A stretch of DNA of 64,000 nt from Paramarasmius palmivorus (taxonomy: Eukaryota > Basidiomycota > Agaricomycetes > Agaricales > Marasmiaceae): assembly GCA_037176845.1 (NCBI GenBank), contig JAYKXP010000082.1, positions 1-64,000 of the forward strand. Direction: 5' to 3'. Under the pieces are notes generated by a model that was not told where the DNA came from, did no database searches, and was given only the letters and a program-made list of their open reading frames with translations. Positions 1 to 13,327 of this stretch are shown here, piece after piece. Made by a program: the position numbers and the translations under genes. The first letter of the stretch is position 1, and each line of letters begins with the position of its first letter.

Positions 1-1207
1 TTATTGTAAGGAAGAGAAACAGAAGAAGAATGAACGAGGTGTCCAGAAAACAGAAACAGACTTGGTGTATATTTCTCCGCGGAGTGCGTTGGTATCTCTA
101 ACCACCACTGATCGAGTTTTCTAGTCTAATTAATCCTCATGGGCCGGTACAGTTGTGGCACTCTATACGTTGGCCCCATCCCTTGTAGCTTCTAGTAATT
201 TTTGACCCTTGCTTGTTGCCCCCTATCCCGAGCGAGCTGTTGACGATCTAGCAAAGAGTGTCATAAGTGTTTCCCTCCTTCTCCTCTTGTTCCCGATGGT
301 CTTCGTCCTCCATAGCTAATTCTTGGAACCTTTGTCCCATATCATCCTTTATTCTAGCGCAAACATAATAGCTTCTGGGTGGATAGCTATCACTACCTGG
401 CCATCCTCGCTGCTTGGCTAACCGTTCTTCAATCAAGTCCTTTTCAGTTTTATTCGAACCTGGAGGTATGAATGGCATTTTCAAACCATCTTCTCAGGAT
501 GCCTCGGCCATCGGGACCCGTCGACTATACCAACCCAATTTCCTCGCATCTTATGGTAGACCATACAACTCCACGTGAAAAGTCGCTTTGACCACACCAT
601 GAAACATTTGATTGGGGTGGCTGCACAACTCGTGCCGCAATTTCCTATCTATATCCCAGGTCGTCCCGCGGAAGGATTAATAGAGCTGCTGACTTGAACT
701 AGGTACCTCGCTCTTGTGGCAAAAGTTCGGCGCTCCGCATCACTCCTGGTGGGCATCTGCCCATTCACAACCATCAGACATCTCACTTCTTGCTTTTTCG
801 CGTCTCACAATCTCCGAATCGTCATAGAACGAACGAGATCCGTTAAAACGCGAATCCAGTCTCATGCATATTCCACAGATTACAGCATCTGTGAGAAATA
901 TCATCGACTTCAGGTCCAGTTTATGGTAAACAGTCTGTGAAATTGATTAGATGACACACCCGTACTAAGTCCGTCGTGCCTATCCCTCGTACTCTGAGAG
1001 GCTATTGATCCTCGTAATATATATCTCCTAGTCTGCTCGTAAGCAAATGTTTAAAGCAACTTTCCATTACTTCAATCTAGGTATAGGATCCTCTAATCGC
1101 CAATCCTGATCGTCTTCTTCTTTTCTTTGCCATTCCCTAGGGTAAAGCTTGTAGCCTTCTGTTATGCGTTGTAGCATATTAACGATCTCTCGGATAAAGG
1201 TCCTTCT
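1..1207. other. No gene recognised, left edge
   Basis: Only short open frames occur on either strand, none with a motif or splice pattern that I can extend. I see no repeat or RNA gene here. A decayed gene cannot be excluded. Confidence 0.5.
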
Positions 1208-1736
<529 letters not shown>

Positions 1737-4670
1737 AAAAAACGCTTCGAGGTAATCTAGCTACTAGGATGTAGTTGAGAACTAACGCGGTGCTGTGTGA
1801 CTTACTAGCTTCATAGGAAACACACGTGTTTATATACCGAGCAAGTCCTCGCTGTCTTGCAGCCCTAACTCTGGTGTCTCTTTACTAGACGGTCCAACGT
1901 TGTAGTCGATCCTCGTCCTTCCTTAAAGCCTATTTCCTCTTTGACGTTTCCTCAATGAAACTTTTCATATGAGATCTCCGCGCGAGCTATCCCAGCCCAC
2001 ACAGTTCTTCCTCAAGTCATATTCCCATCTGTCTTGATAGCTTATATATATCTTCGCTTCATCTAGGTTAACACCACCTTCAGAGGAATAAAAACATCAG
2101 ATCCAGGTCTTCCTCCCACTGTTCAAACTTTTCCGCTCGTCTTAACATCGAGGCAAGCTCGCAGGTCGCTTTACTTTACTCAGCTTGTCATCCTTTTAAA
2201 TCATGGATTACACGTCCCTCTGGAGAAGGTCCTCGCCATGATTCTCCAAAGTAGTGCATCAGCCATCTATTTACGAGGATTAGCATGTTGTTCCTCTTTA
2301 GATTCCTGTTCCCTAATGGATTTGTGCGAAAAAGGATTCCGAGGAGTCTTCTTTTTCTGTAACTCGGAGCGGAGTTTTGGTGAGAGCTACTCTCAAGTTT
2401 GTGGTAAATTCTAAGTGTTCTTCTTTGTTTTGCTCGCGGAGCTCCTCCGTAGGCTGCTACCGACGCGCTGTAGTCTAGTGGACTTCAAGAAGTTCGTCTA
2501 GTGGTAACGAGTGTGAAACTCGCGTCACTATCCAGATTTCCTAGGGGGCCTTAGTAACTGCACCTACTTTCTAGCTTTGCGGGGTCTATTGGAAAATCTA
2601 GAATTCTTCCCCCGGCTTGTTTGAGAGTTTCAAGTAGTACGAGGCTTCGATTCTTGGGTTTGAATCTTGTCTTCGTCCCTAGAGATAGTCCCTCTTTTGG
2701 TGAACTGTATTACGGCCTAATTCATTGAAGTATATAAAGCGTGTGTGCTATATAGCCCTATTAAAGCAAATATGTGTACTAATAAATGTAGAGCTCTCTC
2801 GACGCTAGAAAGAATTCTTGTTATCTAGAACCACCCCTCGCGTGGGCTCCAAATGTGAGGGCTTATAAAACCTTGTGAACGACGAAATAATATGCCAAGT
2901 TGTGCGAGCGGGGGTTCGACGTTGTCAAAGGATCCGTACAATCGACACAAGAACAATCAACCTAGCACACAAGTTGAACGTCAACAAATCACTAGGACAC
3001 AAGGGAAGTGGTACTAGCGAGGAATTAATACAATGGTAATATGATAATATAGTCTTCGATATGATCAAGAAAACGCGAGCCAACCTATAAACCTATCAAT
3101 AACTATTCCTATACGTTCCTATGACGCAAAATAACCTAATCGAACCCAACAAGGTTAAAGACCTATTGGGTTCCAATGAAGGCTAATGGTTTACACTATG
3201 TCCGAACTAGCACGACAACCAAAGTCACTGATTACACTAAAGTCGAACTAGCACGACAATCATGCCACCTATAAGCTTATGGTGCTCACCCCACACTAAG
3301 CTTTAACGAAAACAGGTGGGGCTCCACACCAGTGAAAGAGGGAACTAGATGGGTGCTCCACACTAGTCCAAAACAATCAATCCTATGCAAGAGACTAGAC
3401 GCGCTAGCTCGTCCTATGGGTACTTCAAAGTTCTAATTTCACGACTCCTATTTCAATATAGAGTAAGGGCTTTTTCAAAGTTTTATGTTCTAGTTGTAAT
3501 TGTTCTAAGCACACGTCGCCTTCTATGGTCCAACGATAGAAGTCAAAACTTTTGCTATTAGCCTAGGGCTACCGTATATAGCGGGTGGTACTTGCTTGCC
3601 ACTTCCTAGGGGAAACCCTGCAGCTTATATACCACGCGAACGAACAATATTTTACATATAAAGTGAAAAAGTTGACCCCGATAAAGTAATCGAAACTATG
3701 CAAAGAAATGAAACGAGGATAGGATTCTGTCCATATGAAGTAAGTTCTACCAGAAAAGTGAAGGTTTGGAAGATATATTGGTCGTAATTCGACATTATTT
3801 TGCAGGACTGCGAGTCATATTACTTTTTGGTTACTAGGAATTTGGCCACGGAGGCGCTTGTTCCGCAAGGTGCGTTTCGGATATCGGTGCTGTGACAATA
3901 GTATAATTCCGCACGGAAACTTGCTAGGATCCGAATCTTCGACCGAAACTCATCGGATTCGGTATCCGAGTAAGGAAGGCGTCTCTTTCCCTTTGTAGTT
4001 CTTTTATTAAATTTTCTATTTCCTAAGGACAGTCCTTGGCACAGATCCTGTCTGTGCTCCTTGTTGAGGACTGTATGTCCTTCACTAGTGTCTGTACTAG
4101 CAGTATGAATTCCCAACTCGAAAGCTCGAGGGATATTCGATCGATATGGAAAGCTGTTAGCCTCCATATGGTCCTCGTATCGATGGCCCGGTTACTCGGA
4201 CATTTCAATCCTGGAACTCTGCTCTCGAGGTGACTCGCACCTCCAGCTTCGACCGTATGCTTGGTATATAGCTCTGATCGTCCCCTATGGGTCCTTCTAC
4301 GCTGTGGTAGTTGGTCCTCGTTCACTATCCCATCTCATATGTCCCATACGCAAGTATAGTATAGCCATATGACCTACTAGGAAGTCTACCCACGTACAGT
4401 AGCATGTTCCACGTAAGGTTCCAGCCTGGTAATAGAGTATAGATACGGTCATACAGTTTCGACGCGAGCCTAGCGCAATCATATAGGGCAAGGACGACGA
4501 CATCAACGTCTATGCGCGCGCAGCTAGTATTCACTACGCAGTGCATGCCTATCTTATTCCTTCGTCATATGCGCACTACAGTGTTCCGTAGTAGTGCTAC
4601 CAAGGTCCCATATAGTACTTAGTACGATGTACTAGTGCGATTCTGAACACAACAATTAGTGTCAAAATGA
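1737..4670. other. Gene-free 2.9 kb, possibly decayed repeat
   Basis: No frame gives a believable protein. A 15-base string, cgaactagcacgaca, occurs twice near 3,205-3,260. Around 3,290-3,370 short phrases about ACACTA and gctcca recur. The block resembles decayed transposable-element DNA, but I could not find LTRs, a primer-binding site or terminal repeats, so no element is named. Confidence 0.4.
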
Positions 4671-4680
4671 CTGTTTTTCA

Positions 4681-5365
4681 GCGATTTCGTTCTGGTACCC
4701 TCACAACGTCACTCTCGAAGTGCTCAGATTGCGACTCCTTCCTTTGGAAATCTATCCCCTTCCATTTTCAACCTGTCGTCACTTCAGGATGCTGAAGACC
4801 AGGTGAACACCTTGGAGCGTCGCAAGATGAAATCGCCAGTCAGCCCAAAACCCAACGCCATAGGCCCTCCGCATACTTTGACTCTTCCGAATGGTCTTAT
4901 AGAGGCTCTGGCCAAGAATCCCGACATGGAGGTTGAATTTATCACAGAAGAACAGGCCCGTTCTCTGGGATGGAATGGGCAAGATGGTAACACCGTCGGT
5001 ATGTTCAAATTCTATCATTTCACTGAGGATTATCGCATGCTAATTAAGGAATTTTAGGCTCAGGTGATAATGCCTCTGAGTTTGTCGTTCTTGACAACAT
5101 CGTCGACACATCTGCTTCCTCGGGACCATCTACATTGCCTCGCCGACAGCCTCGTGAAAGGCGCCTCCAACAGGACGTCATTGGTCCATTGGGAAGAGCA
5201 TATTTTGCATTCCATGGATACACACCAGCAGAAGCGTCCTTGCTTGCTGCATTCTCTCAGTCTGTTTCTGATCTCCCTGCTTTCTGTGAGGCTGTAGGAG
5301 TTCATATTGACATTCCAGCCAACGAGCTGTCCTTCATCTGGATGTTATTGATGCAGAAAGCCTGA
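4681..5365 (+). CDS. Unrecognised protein, 5' end unresolved
   Basis: An open exon starts after an acceptor-like tttttcag ending at 4680, runs to 4998, and joins 5058-5365 across a 59-bp intron (4999-5057, gtatgt..ttttag). The junction keeps frame: a G codon is split 1/2. The product carries a Ser/Pro-rich start, a TLERRKMKSP segment and a C-terminal helical part ending in LMQKA. No initiating ATG is in frame, because a stop lies at 4668, so at least one upstream exon is missing or the gene is truncated. I recognise no domain. The continuous frame across a good intron is the main evidence that it is real. Confidence 0.5.
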
Positions 5366-6256
5366 TAAATACAAGTACTCTACTGTTATTTCTGTTCCTT
5401 CAAGTATCAAATCAAACGTTCAATCTTGTAGTATGCGTTTAAAAAATTCAAATACATATTGTCATTGCCCCAGTTTATACTTTGTCCGGCACTGATGATC
5501 AGTGTGAACCTGATAGAAAAGAGAATCTAATATCATGTTGTTATTACCACCGACACCTGAATTATGGTTCGCTTTCAAACAAAAAAAAGGGGAATTACGT
5601 GGTATACAGCTCTACCAAAGCCGACCCTTCTGGAGCTAAAAAATCCGAACACAAAATCACAAGGTTGTTCAATGCAGATGGCGGTCAAGTAGTAGGGTCC
5701 TGATCGAGATCACGGCCAAAATATGGGATATCTCCAATCGAATTCACCCTCCGAGTGTTAAGCCTTTTGGTCAAGTTTAGCTTGTGACGTGATAAGCGAA
5801 GTACAGATGATATTTTCTATGGCATCAAGTGACTTGAAATGTGGTAGCACAGACGAGGATGAGCTCCCATAACATTACGAGCTGTAGATAGTTGTTCAAT
5901 CATTTCGCAACTGGACCAACCGTATAGTGAGTGCCTGGATCATATCACAAGAGTAATGTGGTGCGCATCAATCGGGATCGGTTAGACTAATGTGCAACGT
6001 TCAACCTTTGTAGGGTTCCATTCTCGACCCTTGTCTGTACCCAACCCTTGTTCTATAACCTGTCGGGCATATTAGGCCTTGACGACGTCCTAGCTTTTGG
6101 AAATTTCACAGGAAGTTTGTTAGAAGTAGACAGTTAAGTTGATGTAATGTCAAATCACCCTCAGGATGGCGCGCCACAGCTGTTGCCTGTAATCCCGCTA
6201 AGTCATTCTGCCTAGAGCGTGGTTTGTTTCATCCTATCGACATTACCGTCACTCTA
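5366..6256. other. Intergenic, nothing recognised
   Basis: Contains the downstream region of the preceding gene and the presumed promoter of the next. One 73-residue open frame near 5,480-5,700 has no supporting motif. No repeat was seen. Confidence 0.5.
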
Positions 6257-8564
6257 ATGGCTCGATTTACCGGCTCTGCAAAGAAGTGGAAGATTGCAAA
6301 ACCAAACCAGCGCCAACGAATACGAAAGCAACCCACCAAGAAGAAGAAACGCGTGCCGTCGACAGTTGAAGAGAGGCGTAAAGCATTGAAGGAGCAGAAA
6401 GAGACAAGACAGAAGATGAATAATGCCATACGTGAGGTTGGGAGCTATGTGAGGGCAAAGTGTTTGGAGCTGGCACATGACTACAAACGAAAGCCTCGTT
6501 ACTTCGAGGACCGCATCTATAACGGCGGGGTCAAGATGGTTAGGCAGCGGAACAAGATTAACGCTTTCAACGCGTTCAAGTCTCTAAAGGCCAAGGAAAA
6601 TGAGAAGGGTGAGTACTCTTCACTATCATTTAAGGATGAAATTCATACCGATAATCTAGCTGGAGGGAAAAAATTATCTGCAGCAGAATTAGGGTCTCAG
6701 CTCAAGACAGAATACAAAGCGCTCACGAAGGAGGAAAAGGAGGAATTAGTGAAGAAATTTGCTGACCTTCGGAGCACAGAGGTGGTCGTTCCAAGTATAA
6801 TGGGACGTTCTATCTCTCAGGAGGCAGCACATCTGCTATCAAACATTGTCGGATTGGTATGAAAAATACACTGCTACCTACTGTATACTGAGCTAATTGC
6901 CTCTATAGATTAAGTCGATGTCTGTCCGTGTTGGAGTCGAAGCAATCTTACTCGTCACCCGCAATCGACCCGAGCCCTTCATGGAACCATACTGGTTCAT
7001 CTCCAATCAGGCGTATGGCGACTACCTTGCAACGATAGCAAAGCAGAAGTTTGACTACATGGCAATTGGTGAAAAAATGCAGAGCTTTGCTATAGCTAAA
7101 TGCGACGTCGCGAGTGAGTATAGATATTTTCTTGTATGAGTAATACTTGCTTACTAGGGTCTAGACCTTGCATCGAGCGCCAATACCAAGGTTCGAGCGC
7201 TCAAATCAGTCATCCGCGAGACAATGAGGAGCCAGGTAGAAGAGTGCAAGCGTCAGCGTGGAACTCTAGACGATGGCAAGGAAGTGAAGGTTCACTATGA
7301 GAACTTCGAGCACTTGATGACTTACGACCAAGGCATCATACTCGAGGGCTGGCCATTCAAGGAAATCAAGAACTTGAGTGCGCTGTCTAGCTCTATCAAG
7401 GACCTTGAGAACCTGCGGTCGAAGTTGAACAATGGTTCGTGTAAATTACGGCTGCTTGGTGATGACGAATGGACAGCATTCCGTGAGGATTATATCAAGC
7501 GTGTGGAGAATGGTGATGTGCAAGAGCCGAAGAGAGCTGAACGAAGTGATCTTGGGAAGAAGAGGGGCCCAAAGAAGAAGAGCCAAAAGCTGAAGGCTGT
7601 TATAGAGATTGGTGGACCTATCAATGAGTCTAGAGGAAACAGGAATGGTGATGACGGTGACGGTGGTGATAGTGGAGGTGATAGTGAGAATGATGTTGGT
7701 GACACGGTGCTTGGTGATGAACAGCCGGAGAAGGAGATGAAAGGGAAGGGGAGTACAAAGGCAAAGGGAGCGAAGGAGAAGGGCACATCAAACTCAGGAC
7801 CGAAGCCGAAGAAGATCGTGTCGAAACCCTTTGTCGAGGAGAATGAGCAGACGACAGCCTACCCTATCCAGACGGACACATTCTCTCCGACGCATTTCTC
7901 AGCGCCAACATTTGATGAGCTCCGCTTTCCAGATGACGACTTGCACATGCGCCCTCGTCTTGATCCCAATGACACCGAGCCTAATTTTGGACCAATGGGA
8001 CCTGCAGCAAAGGTATTCGATGTTCGAGATCGCGTGCAACACGCAACTATCATTGCACCTCCACCTGAACCACTCTTCCTGCCCGGCATCGACGAAGAGG
8101 ACCTCTCCCTCACATTGGCCGACTTCAATCTGCGATCTCTTCACCTCCCTTCAACCAACCTCAATGATCAACATTTCCAACCTCTCCCCGATCAACTACT
8201 GCCTCTCCCTGATCCCACACTTCTTCCTAACCCTGCTGTTCAACCTCCCGTTTCACACTTCTCCCAACTTGGTGAGCCGCTGCTGCAGTATACGACCTCC
8301 GGAGATGATATCTTGCCCTCGTTTGGATTTGACATTGCAGTTGATGGAGAAGGAACACTTGATGGAACGCAGAGTAACAAAAGGTCCAGGCCTGATGTGG
8401 ATGATCTGGACGTACCGATAGCCGAGCGTAGAGCAGTGCGTTCTCGGAAGGAGCCTGAACGCTTCGCTGACACCGAGTATTCGAGAGTGAAAAACATAGA
8501 CGCAGAAGGGCTAAGGAGTAGAAAGCCCCCGTCTCAGGCCAAGCGTGGGCGTAAAGGAAAGTAA
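6257..8564 (+). CDS. Large basic protein, HMG-like segment, unknown function
   Basis: Three exons, 6257-6856, 6909-7113 and 7165-8564, join in frame across introns of 52 bp (gtatga..tatag) and 51 bp (gtgagt..tctag), giving 734 residues. The start MARFTGSAKK is followed by a Lys/Arg-rich stretch (KQPTKKKKR), a helical region and, near residues 155-175, a segment (ALTKEEKEELVKKFADLR) that resembles part of an HMG box. The middle is acidic and Gly/Asp-rich, then Lys/Gly-rich (KGSTKAKGAKEKG). The last 50 residues are basic with a likely nuclear signal (AKRGRKGK). A chromatin or transposon-associated DNA-binding role is inference only. Confidence 0.7.
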
Positions 8565-8875
8565 TCATATATTGGTTTTCTTGTATACAGCAAATTATCA
8601 TTTATTATCATTTATTCGAATAAAAAGTTCTTTCAATGCCATACCGCAGTGTAGAGTAGAGCAAAGGGAAAAATGACAATGAGGGATGAGTACTTGAGTA
8701 CTCTTAAGAACTTCGAGGCTGTCAACCACGGAATCAGGTGATATGGGTGACCTGATGAGCGCTCACTAAGGGGATAGGCGCCCTGCTGAAGGAAAAAATA
8801 CGGAAGGGAGACTTACTCGCGGATATGTTGGCGGTACTGGCGGTATTACCCGCGGATGAAAAATAAACGGACAAG

Positions 8876-8926
8876 ACAACAAATTAGTTGACATCTTTCG
8901 ACGTGAGCCGACAACTAATTTGTTGT
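8876..8926. repeat. Perfect 15-bp inverted repeat (hairpin)
   Basis: ACAACAAATTAGTTG at 8876-8890 is exactly repeated in reverse complement at 8912-8926, with a 21-bp spacer. It lies about 70 bp outside the outer edge of the left inverted-duplication arm and about 310 bp past the preceding gene. It could be a terminator-like hairpin or a footprint of recombination. Confidence 0.85.
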
Positions 8927-9000
8927 GATCCGTGGGAGGCAAAGGTGTGCTTTTTTCCTCCAGCGAGCCTCCAGTGTTGTAAAAGACAGAGAGGCATTTG

Positions 9001-9801
9001 TCAGCAAGCGCCGCGATGCGGGCTGCGCCGGCAAATGCCGACCACTTAGTGATGGCAGTCGCGTCAACGTCTTTTGCGACGATGTTGCGACGATGATCTT
9101 TCTAGTCGGTGCTTCGTGTCTATATGTCGTCTCGGATTTGGCTGAAGGTATGCAATAGTACTCTTTCTAGAACTTTGAGCTTATGATGGTATCGTTCTAG
9201 GCGTCATAAACCAGGGCATACCCCACTGACTCGCCTGACTGTACCATACATTTACCAAATGCATCTAACAACCACCCGAAAGGCCAATGGAAGAGAATCG
9301 ACAGCGTTGACTGCTACGTTGCTGCTTCAACCATCTGCTATTGTAAAAATGTGGTCCTTCTCTGCCCGGTGAAAGCCTCTGGGTTTCAGTCGACCCAAGC
9401 GCAGGTGCGACTCAGGCTCGCGTTCTTGCTTCATTTCGCTCATACTATGTAGGCACCCGTCGAAACAGGCAGGCACACAGACTAGCCCATGCATTAGACG
9501 AAGAAGATTTTGAAGCTCGAAATGGTATCCGAAACACATCCAAGAGGAAACGCGACCTGCGCCCGAGTAAGGGGTGTATATAGAGGTGAGTGAGAAACCA
9601 TCATCCTTGGCCTTGTACTTGTATACACACTCACCATCGTGACTAGCCTTCCATATACTATCAACGGGGCTACGGTATCTCTTCGGATATAACACTCAAT
9701 GAACCACTTCATCCAAGACGATCTTTATCACTACCATTTATCCGACCATGGTATACTTAATCATCAACTTCCATCGATTCAACCCAATCCAACCTAACCC
9801 A
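9001..9801. other. Outer part of left arm, no gene called
   Basis: Sequence conserved with 47,240-48,076 in reverse complement, including the phrase GGCGTCATAAACCAGGGCATACCC. No convincing gene is visible in either copy. A TATA-like gtatatag near 9,575 could belong to the GH7 promoter. Confidence 0.5.
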
Positions 9802-11230
9802 ATGTCAACTCTCAGGGTCTTCCTCCTAACCCTTCTCACCACCACCGCCATCACCCACGGCCAAAAATTCGACACCATCATCCCCGAGATCCACCCCAAA
9901 CTCACATACACCACCTGTTCCTCCGGGCCCAACGGTACCTGTACATCCCAGCACCGCTCCATCGTCCTAGACGCAGAATGGCGCTGGCTCCATCCCCCAG
10001 GGGGGTACACCAACTGTTATTCCGGTACCTACGTATACTGGGATAAAGCACTGTGCCCTGACCCAGTAACCTGCGCGCAGAACTGCGCACTCGAAGGGCC
10101 GGGGTACTCTTACATCGGTGTCACAACGCCTTCCGCTTCCCCCAATAACGACGCGGTGAAGCTACAATGGCGTACCCCAGGAGACTACCATATCAACCTT
10201 GGCTCTCGTGTTTTCCTCCTCGACGACTCAGACGCGAAATACGAGGCATTTGATTTGCGGAATAAAGAGTTCACATTCACCGTTGACACGTCCCAGCTCC
10301 CCTGTGGAGTCAACGGCGCTTTGTATTTTGTCGAGATGCCTCTGGACGGCGGTGTGCAGGCTTCGGGAGGCTTGAATGAAGCAGGAGCGAGATATGGGAC
10401 GGGGTATTGTGATAGTACGTGTCCGAGGAGCTTGAGGTTTATCGATGGCAAGGTATGCTTTGTTGTTCGAGTGGTTGGTGAAGACTTGTACTGAAGAGCG
10501 GTATTGACAGGCCAATGTAGAAGATTGGACCCCATCCCAAATGCGCGATTTCATAGGCTATGGACGCTACGGGTCGTGTTGTACCCAAATGTCAATCTGG
10601 GAAGCAAACAAGCACTCTGCGGTATTCGCTGTACATACATGTCGCCCCGGACAGACTGTATGTGACGGTACGTCCTGCAAAGACGTCTGCGACTCGGATG
10701 GATGCGATTTCAACTCGTACCGCCTTGGAAACACCTCTTTCCTTGGACTAGGAGAGGATAAGGTCGTGGATACGAATAGGAAGGTGACGGTTGTTACCCA
10801 GTTTCTCACCTCCGAGAAGGACGAGGGGGCGCTAAGGGAAATTCGGAGGATGTATATCCAAGATGGGAGAATCATTCACAACTCTCACGCCTTCGAGCAG
10901 TACGATTCGATCACAGACGAATTCTGCGCGGCGCAGAAGGAAGTATTCGGTAATGGTTCCCCCAATGATCTTGGTGGTTTAGCCGCAATAGGCGAAGCGT
11001 TCAAACGTGGGATGGTGTTAACTATGAGTATATGGGATGATTTCGATAGGGAGACAGGTACAGGGTGGATGGATGGCGTCTTTCCTGCGGATGGAGATCT
11101 GTCAAAGCCTGGTGTAGTTCGTGGGCCGTGTGTTTACCAAGGCGGTGGAGAGTACATTGATGGAAGTGTTGTTTTTTCGGATATTAGGGTTGGACCTATT
11201 GGGTCTACTTATGGGCATTTAGTAGACTAG
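9802..11230 (+). CDS. GH7 cellulase-family protein lacking the catalytic nucleophile
   Basis: Exons 9802-10452 and 10511-11230 join across a 58-bp intron (gtatgc..ttgacag) to give 456 residues, the usual size of a GH7 catalytic core without a cellulose-binding module. ATG 9802 gives a clean secretion signal ([20 protein letters not shown]). It is preferred to ATG 9748 because only this start is kept in the other copy. GH7 landmarks are WTPSQMRDF, GSCCTQMSIWEAN, GGLAAIGEAFKRGMVLTMSIWDD and GPIGSTYG. GH7 enzymes use an ExDxxE triad. Here it reads Q243-M-S245-I-W-E248, so the nucleophile Glu is Gln and the assisting Asp is Ser, while the acid/base Glu remains. The protein is probably secreted but not a normal cellulase. 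Confidence 0.85.
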
Positions 11231-11532
11231 TAGCGTTCTGAATACTAGGATTCGTTTATGGTGAACGTCAACCCGAGATTTTGTGAAACTTGACCGTAGA
11301 TGCCAGCTCCAACCGCGGTCTGTGTACCTTTACATTGAATGGTGTGCGTAGCTGTCATGAATTAACATAGTCCTTAATCTTAAAGCTTAAGCCCCAACGA
11401 GTAGCTGTAACGATATCGATGTATATATTTACTACATTGTGCCATCAAACATGTGCAAGCTCGTCGCTTCTCGTGCAGCATTCGCAATAGCATGGTACGA
11501 GAGCTATCATATACTGTCTTCACCGTAGTCGA
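11231..11532. other. Convergent intergenic gap
   Basis: About 300 bp between the 3' ends of the GH7 gene and LCL3. It is conserved in the other arm and has no gene of its own. Confidence 0.6.
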
Positions 11533-12705
11533 TCATCGTCCAAATAGTCGACTGAACAGCCCCTTCCTAGGTACCTGCTCTTCCTCCACCGCCTTCTCCG
11601 CCTTCTCCACCTTCTTGCCTTCCTGATACCGTCTCTTATACTCGGCAGGCGTCTCCCCGCTCAGTCCTGATTTCCACATTCCTCGACGTGCAGCCCTAGC
11701 GCCATGTTCAGAAAAACACGTACAGAAAAAGGAGAAAGGAAGGACGTACTTCGCCTCCGCCTCGATACGTAAAAACTCTTCCTTACCGCCGGGACCGTAT
11801 TGGGCACCTGCCTGTTTATGCGTGTGTCAATGTAAGTTTACAAGGGCAGAATAGAAGAGGAAGAAGAAGGCACCTGTTCATACACCCCCGCCATACCTTC
11901 CCTCAACATCTCCACCGCTAGGCTACTACCCCAAGGTAAGAATCGGCGTTTGACTGAGACGTGTGCGATCTGCATGGCGTGTCTTTAGCGTTGAGAAGCC
12001 GCGAAAGAAGGAAAAGAAAGAACGGAAACGTACGATGCGATTATACTGATCCCTCTGTAACAAACGACAATACACCGTTTTACCTAGTATCCTCTGTCGG
12101 AGCCACGCAAGACTTTCTTCAGAGTGTGGTTGGCCTGGTTTGCCGAAGTGGGCGCACTGTGTTTTCATTGTGATGTGAGTTCGTGTTACAGTGAGAGGAT
12201 GAGAAGGAAGGAAGCACCTCTGGAGCATCGACACCAGCAATTCGTATATGGATCGTTTGGTCTTTGAGTTCTGTTCCCCAAGGTCGACGTCGAAACGCAA
12301 GAATTTGAGAGAGACAGAAAAAACGCGCACCTCGTCCACCAGCAGGCACCCTTCTAAACTTTATTGGCCACCTCCACCCCAATCCAGGTGTGTGGTAAAA
12401 TCGAAAGTTGTCTCCATCTCCTACACTTTCAGCCCCATCCATCTTTTCCCCGCCAACGAAGGAGACTAAAAGGCACACCTAGTAGCCAACCCCTTTAACC
12501 ACCTCTTCCTTGAAATCATATCAGGTGTAACCCAATCATGGTTCCGTATCCTTTTGATATGACGAGTGTAGAGTCGTGAAGCTAGGATGGTGCTTCCTGA
12601 GCCTGCGAAGAAGCTTAACGCGATGAGGAGTTCAGGTGTGAGAGACTGAGAAAGAGTATCGGCCTTGAGGTTGAAGCGTTCACGGAGGTCGTCGAGAGGT
12701 GGCAT
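11533..12705 (-). CDS. LCL3: Mitochondrial membrane nuclease Lcl3, left copy
   Basis: Seven exons on the minus strand (12705-12479, 12425-12331, 12270-12218, 12156-12034, 11969-11874, 11811-11750, 11695-11533) give 819 coding bases, 272 residues, close to yeast Lcl3. An N-terminal [11 protein letters not shown] segment is followed by one membrane helix ([21 protein letters not shown]). Then comes the SNase-like fold: [49 protein letters not shown] and [11 protein letters not shown]. These include the Asp/Arg/Glu-type residues of staphylococcal nuclease relatives. The tail GLFSRLFGR is conserved between copies. Every exon equals its partner in the right arm in length, so both reading frames have been kept. 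It converges on the GH7 gene. Confidence 0.9.
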
Positions 12706-13327
12706 GGAGGTAAGGAGGAGGTAAGGAGGAAGAGGCGTGTTCGCTGCTCTGAGCGCTTAACCGCAGAAACTAAGCGTGTTCGTTTAGCGCTCGTATACGA
12801 ATCCTTTTACTTACCGCGGCCATGCATGGGAGCGTCTACGCAATACGCAATTCCGCTCCCTTTGCTCGCGCTAGCTATCGGACTATATCTCAACAAGTCG
12901 CGGACGTCTTCATGGTGGTTCATGGGGTGATGACAGAGTTGTGGATACAAAGACTGGCATGGTATGTTGGTATACTAGATACGACACCCAGGGTGAGTAC
13001 TTGTGCTTGCTGTCCCACTTTTTCGACGCGTCTTACTGACATCGGATCATCTACAGCAGCAACTAAATCTCAATGAAGCCCAGTCCTAACCTTTTAATCC
13101 AACCCAAGAGCTTGGAAAGAACGTTCTTTCCTGTCTCCCATAAACCCGCCTTCCTCGATATCCAAACGTCCACTCCCCGCTCTCCTACCGCATCGCAGTC
13201 CTAATTGGAGTCATAATCTTCGAAAGAGTGTTTTTATGGACAAGGGACAGGCCCTTCTTTTCTTGAAACGCTCACCTCGTTAAGAGCATGCTCATCACTG
13301 CAAGACTAGTAGCCCGACTTTTCAAGC

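Noticed and set aside
3190..3390. CRISPR-like or tandem repeat array from recurring short phrases
   Set aside because: Only two or three imperfect copies at irregular spacing, in a eukaryotic sequence.
1737..4670. LTR retrotransposon
   Set aside because: No paired long repeats, primer-binding site, or gag/pol fragments were found.
7490..7786. Minus-strand 98-codon hydrophobic frame
   Set aside because: Shadow of the acidic/basic low-complexity part of the large plus-strand gene.
9327..9712. Overlapping minus frames upstream of GH7
   Set aside because: Not conserved as frames in the other arm (47.3-47.6 kb) and without motifs.
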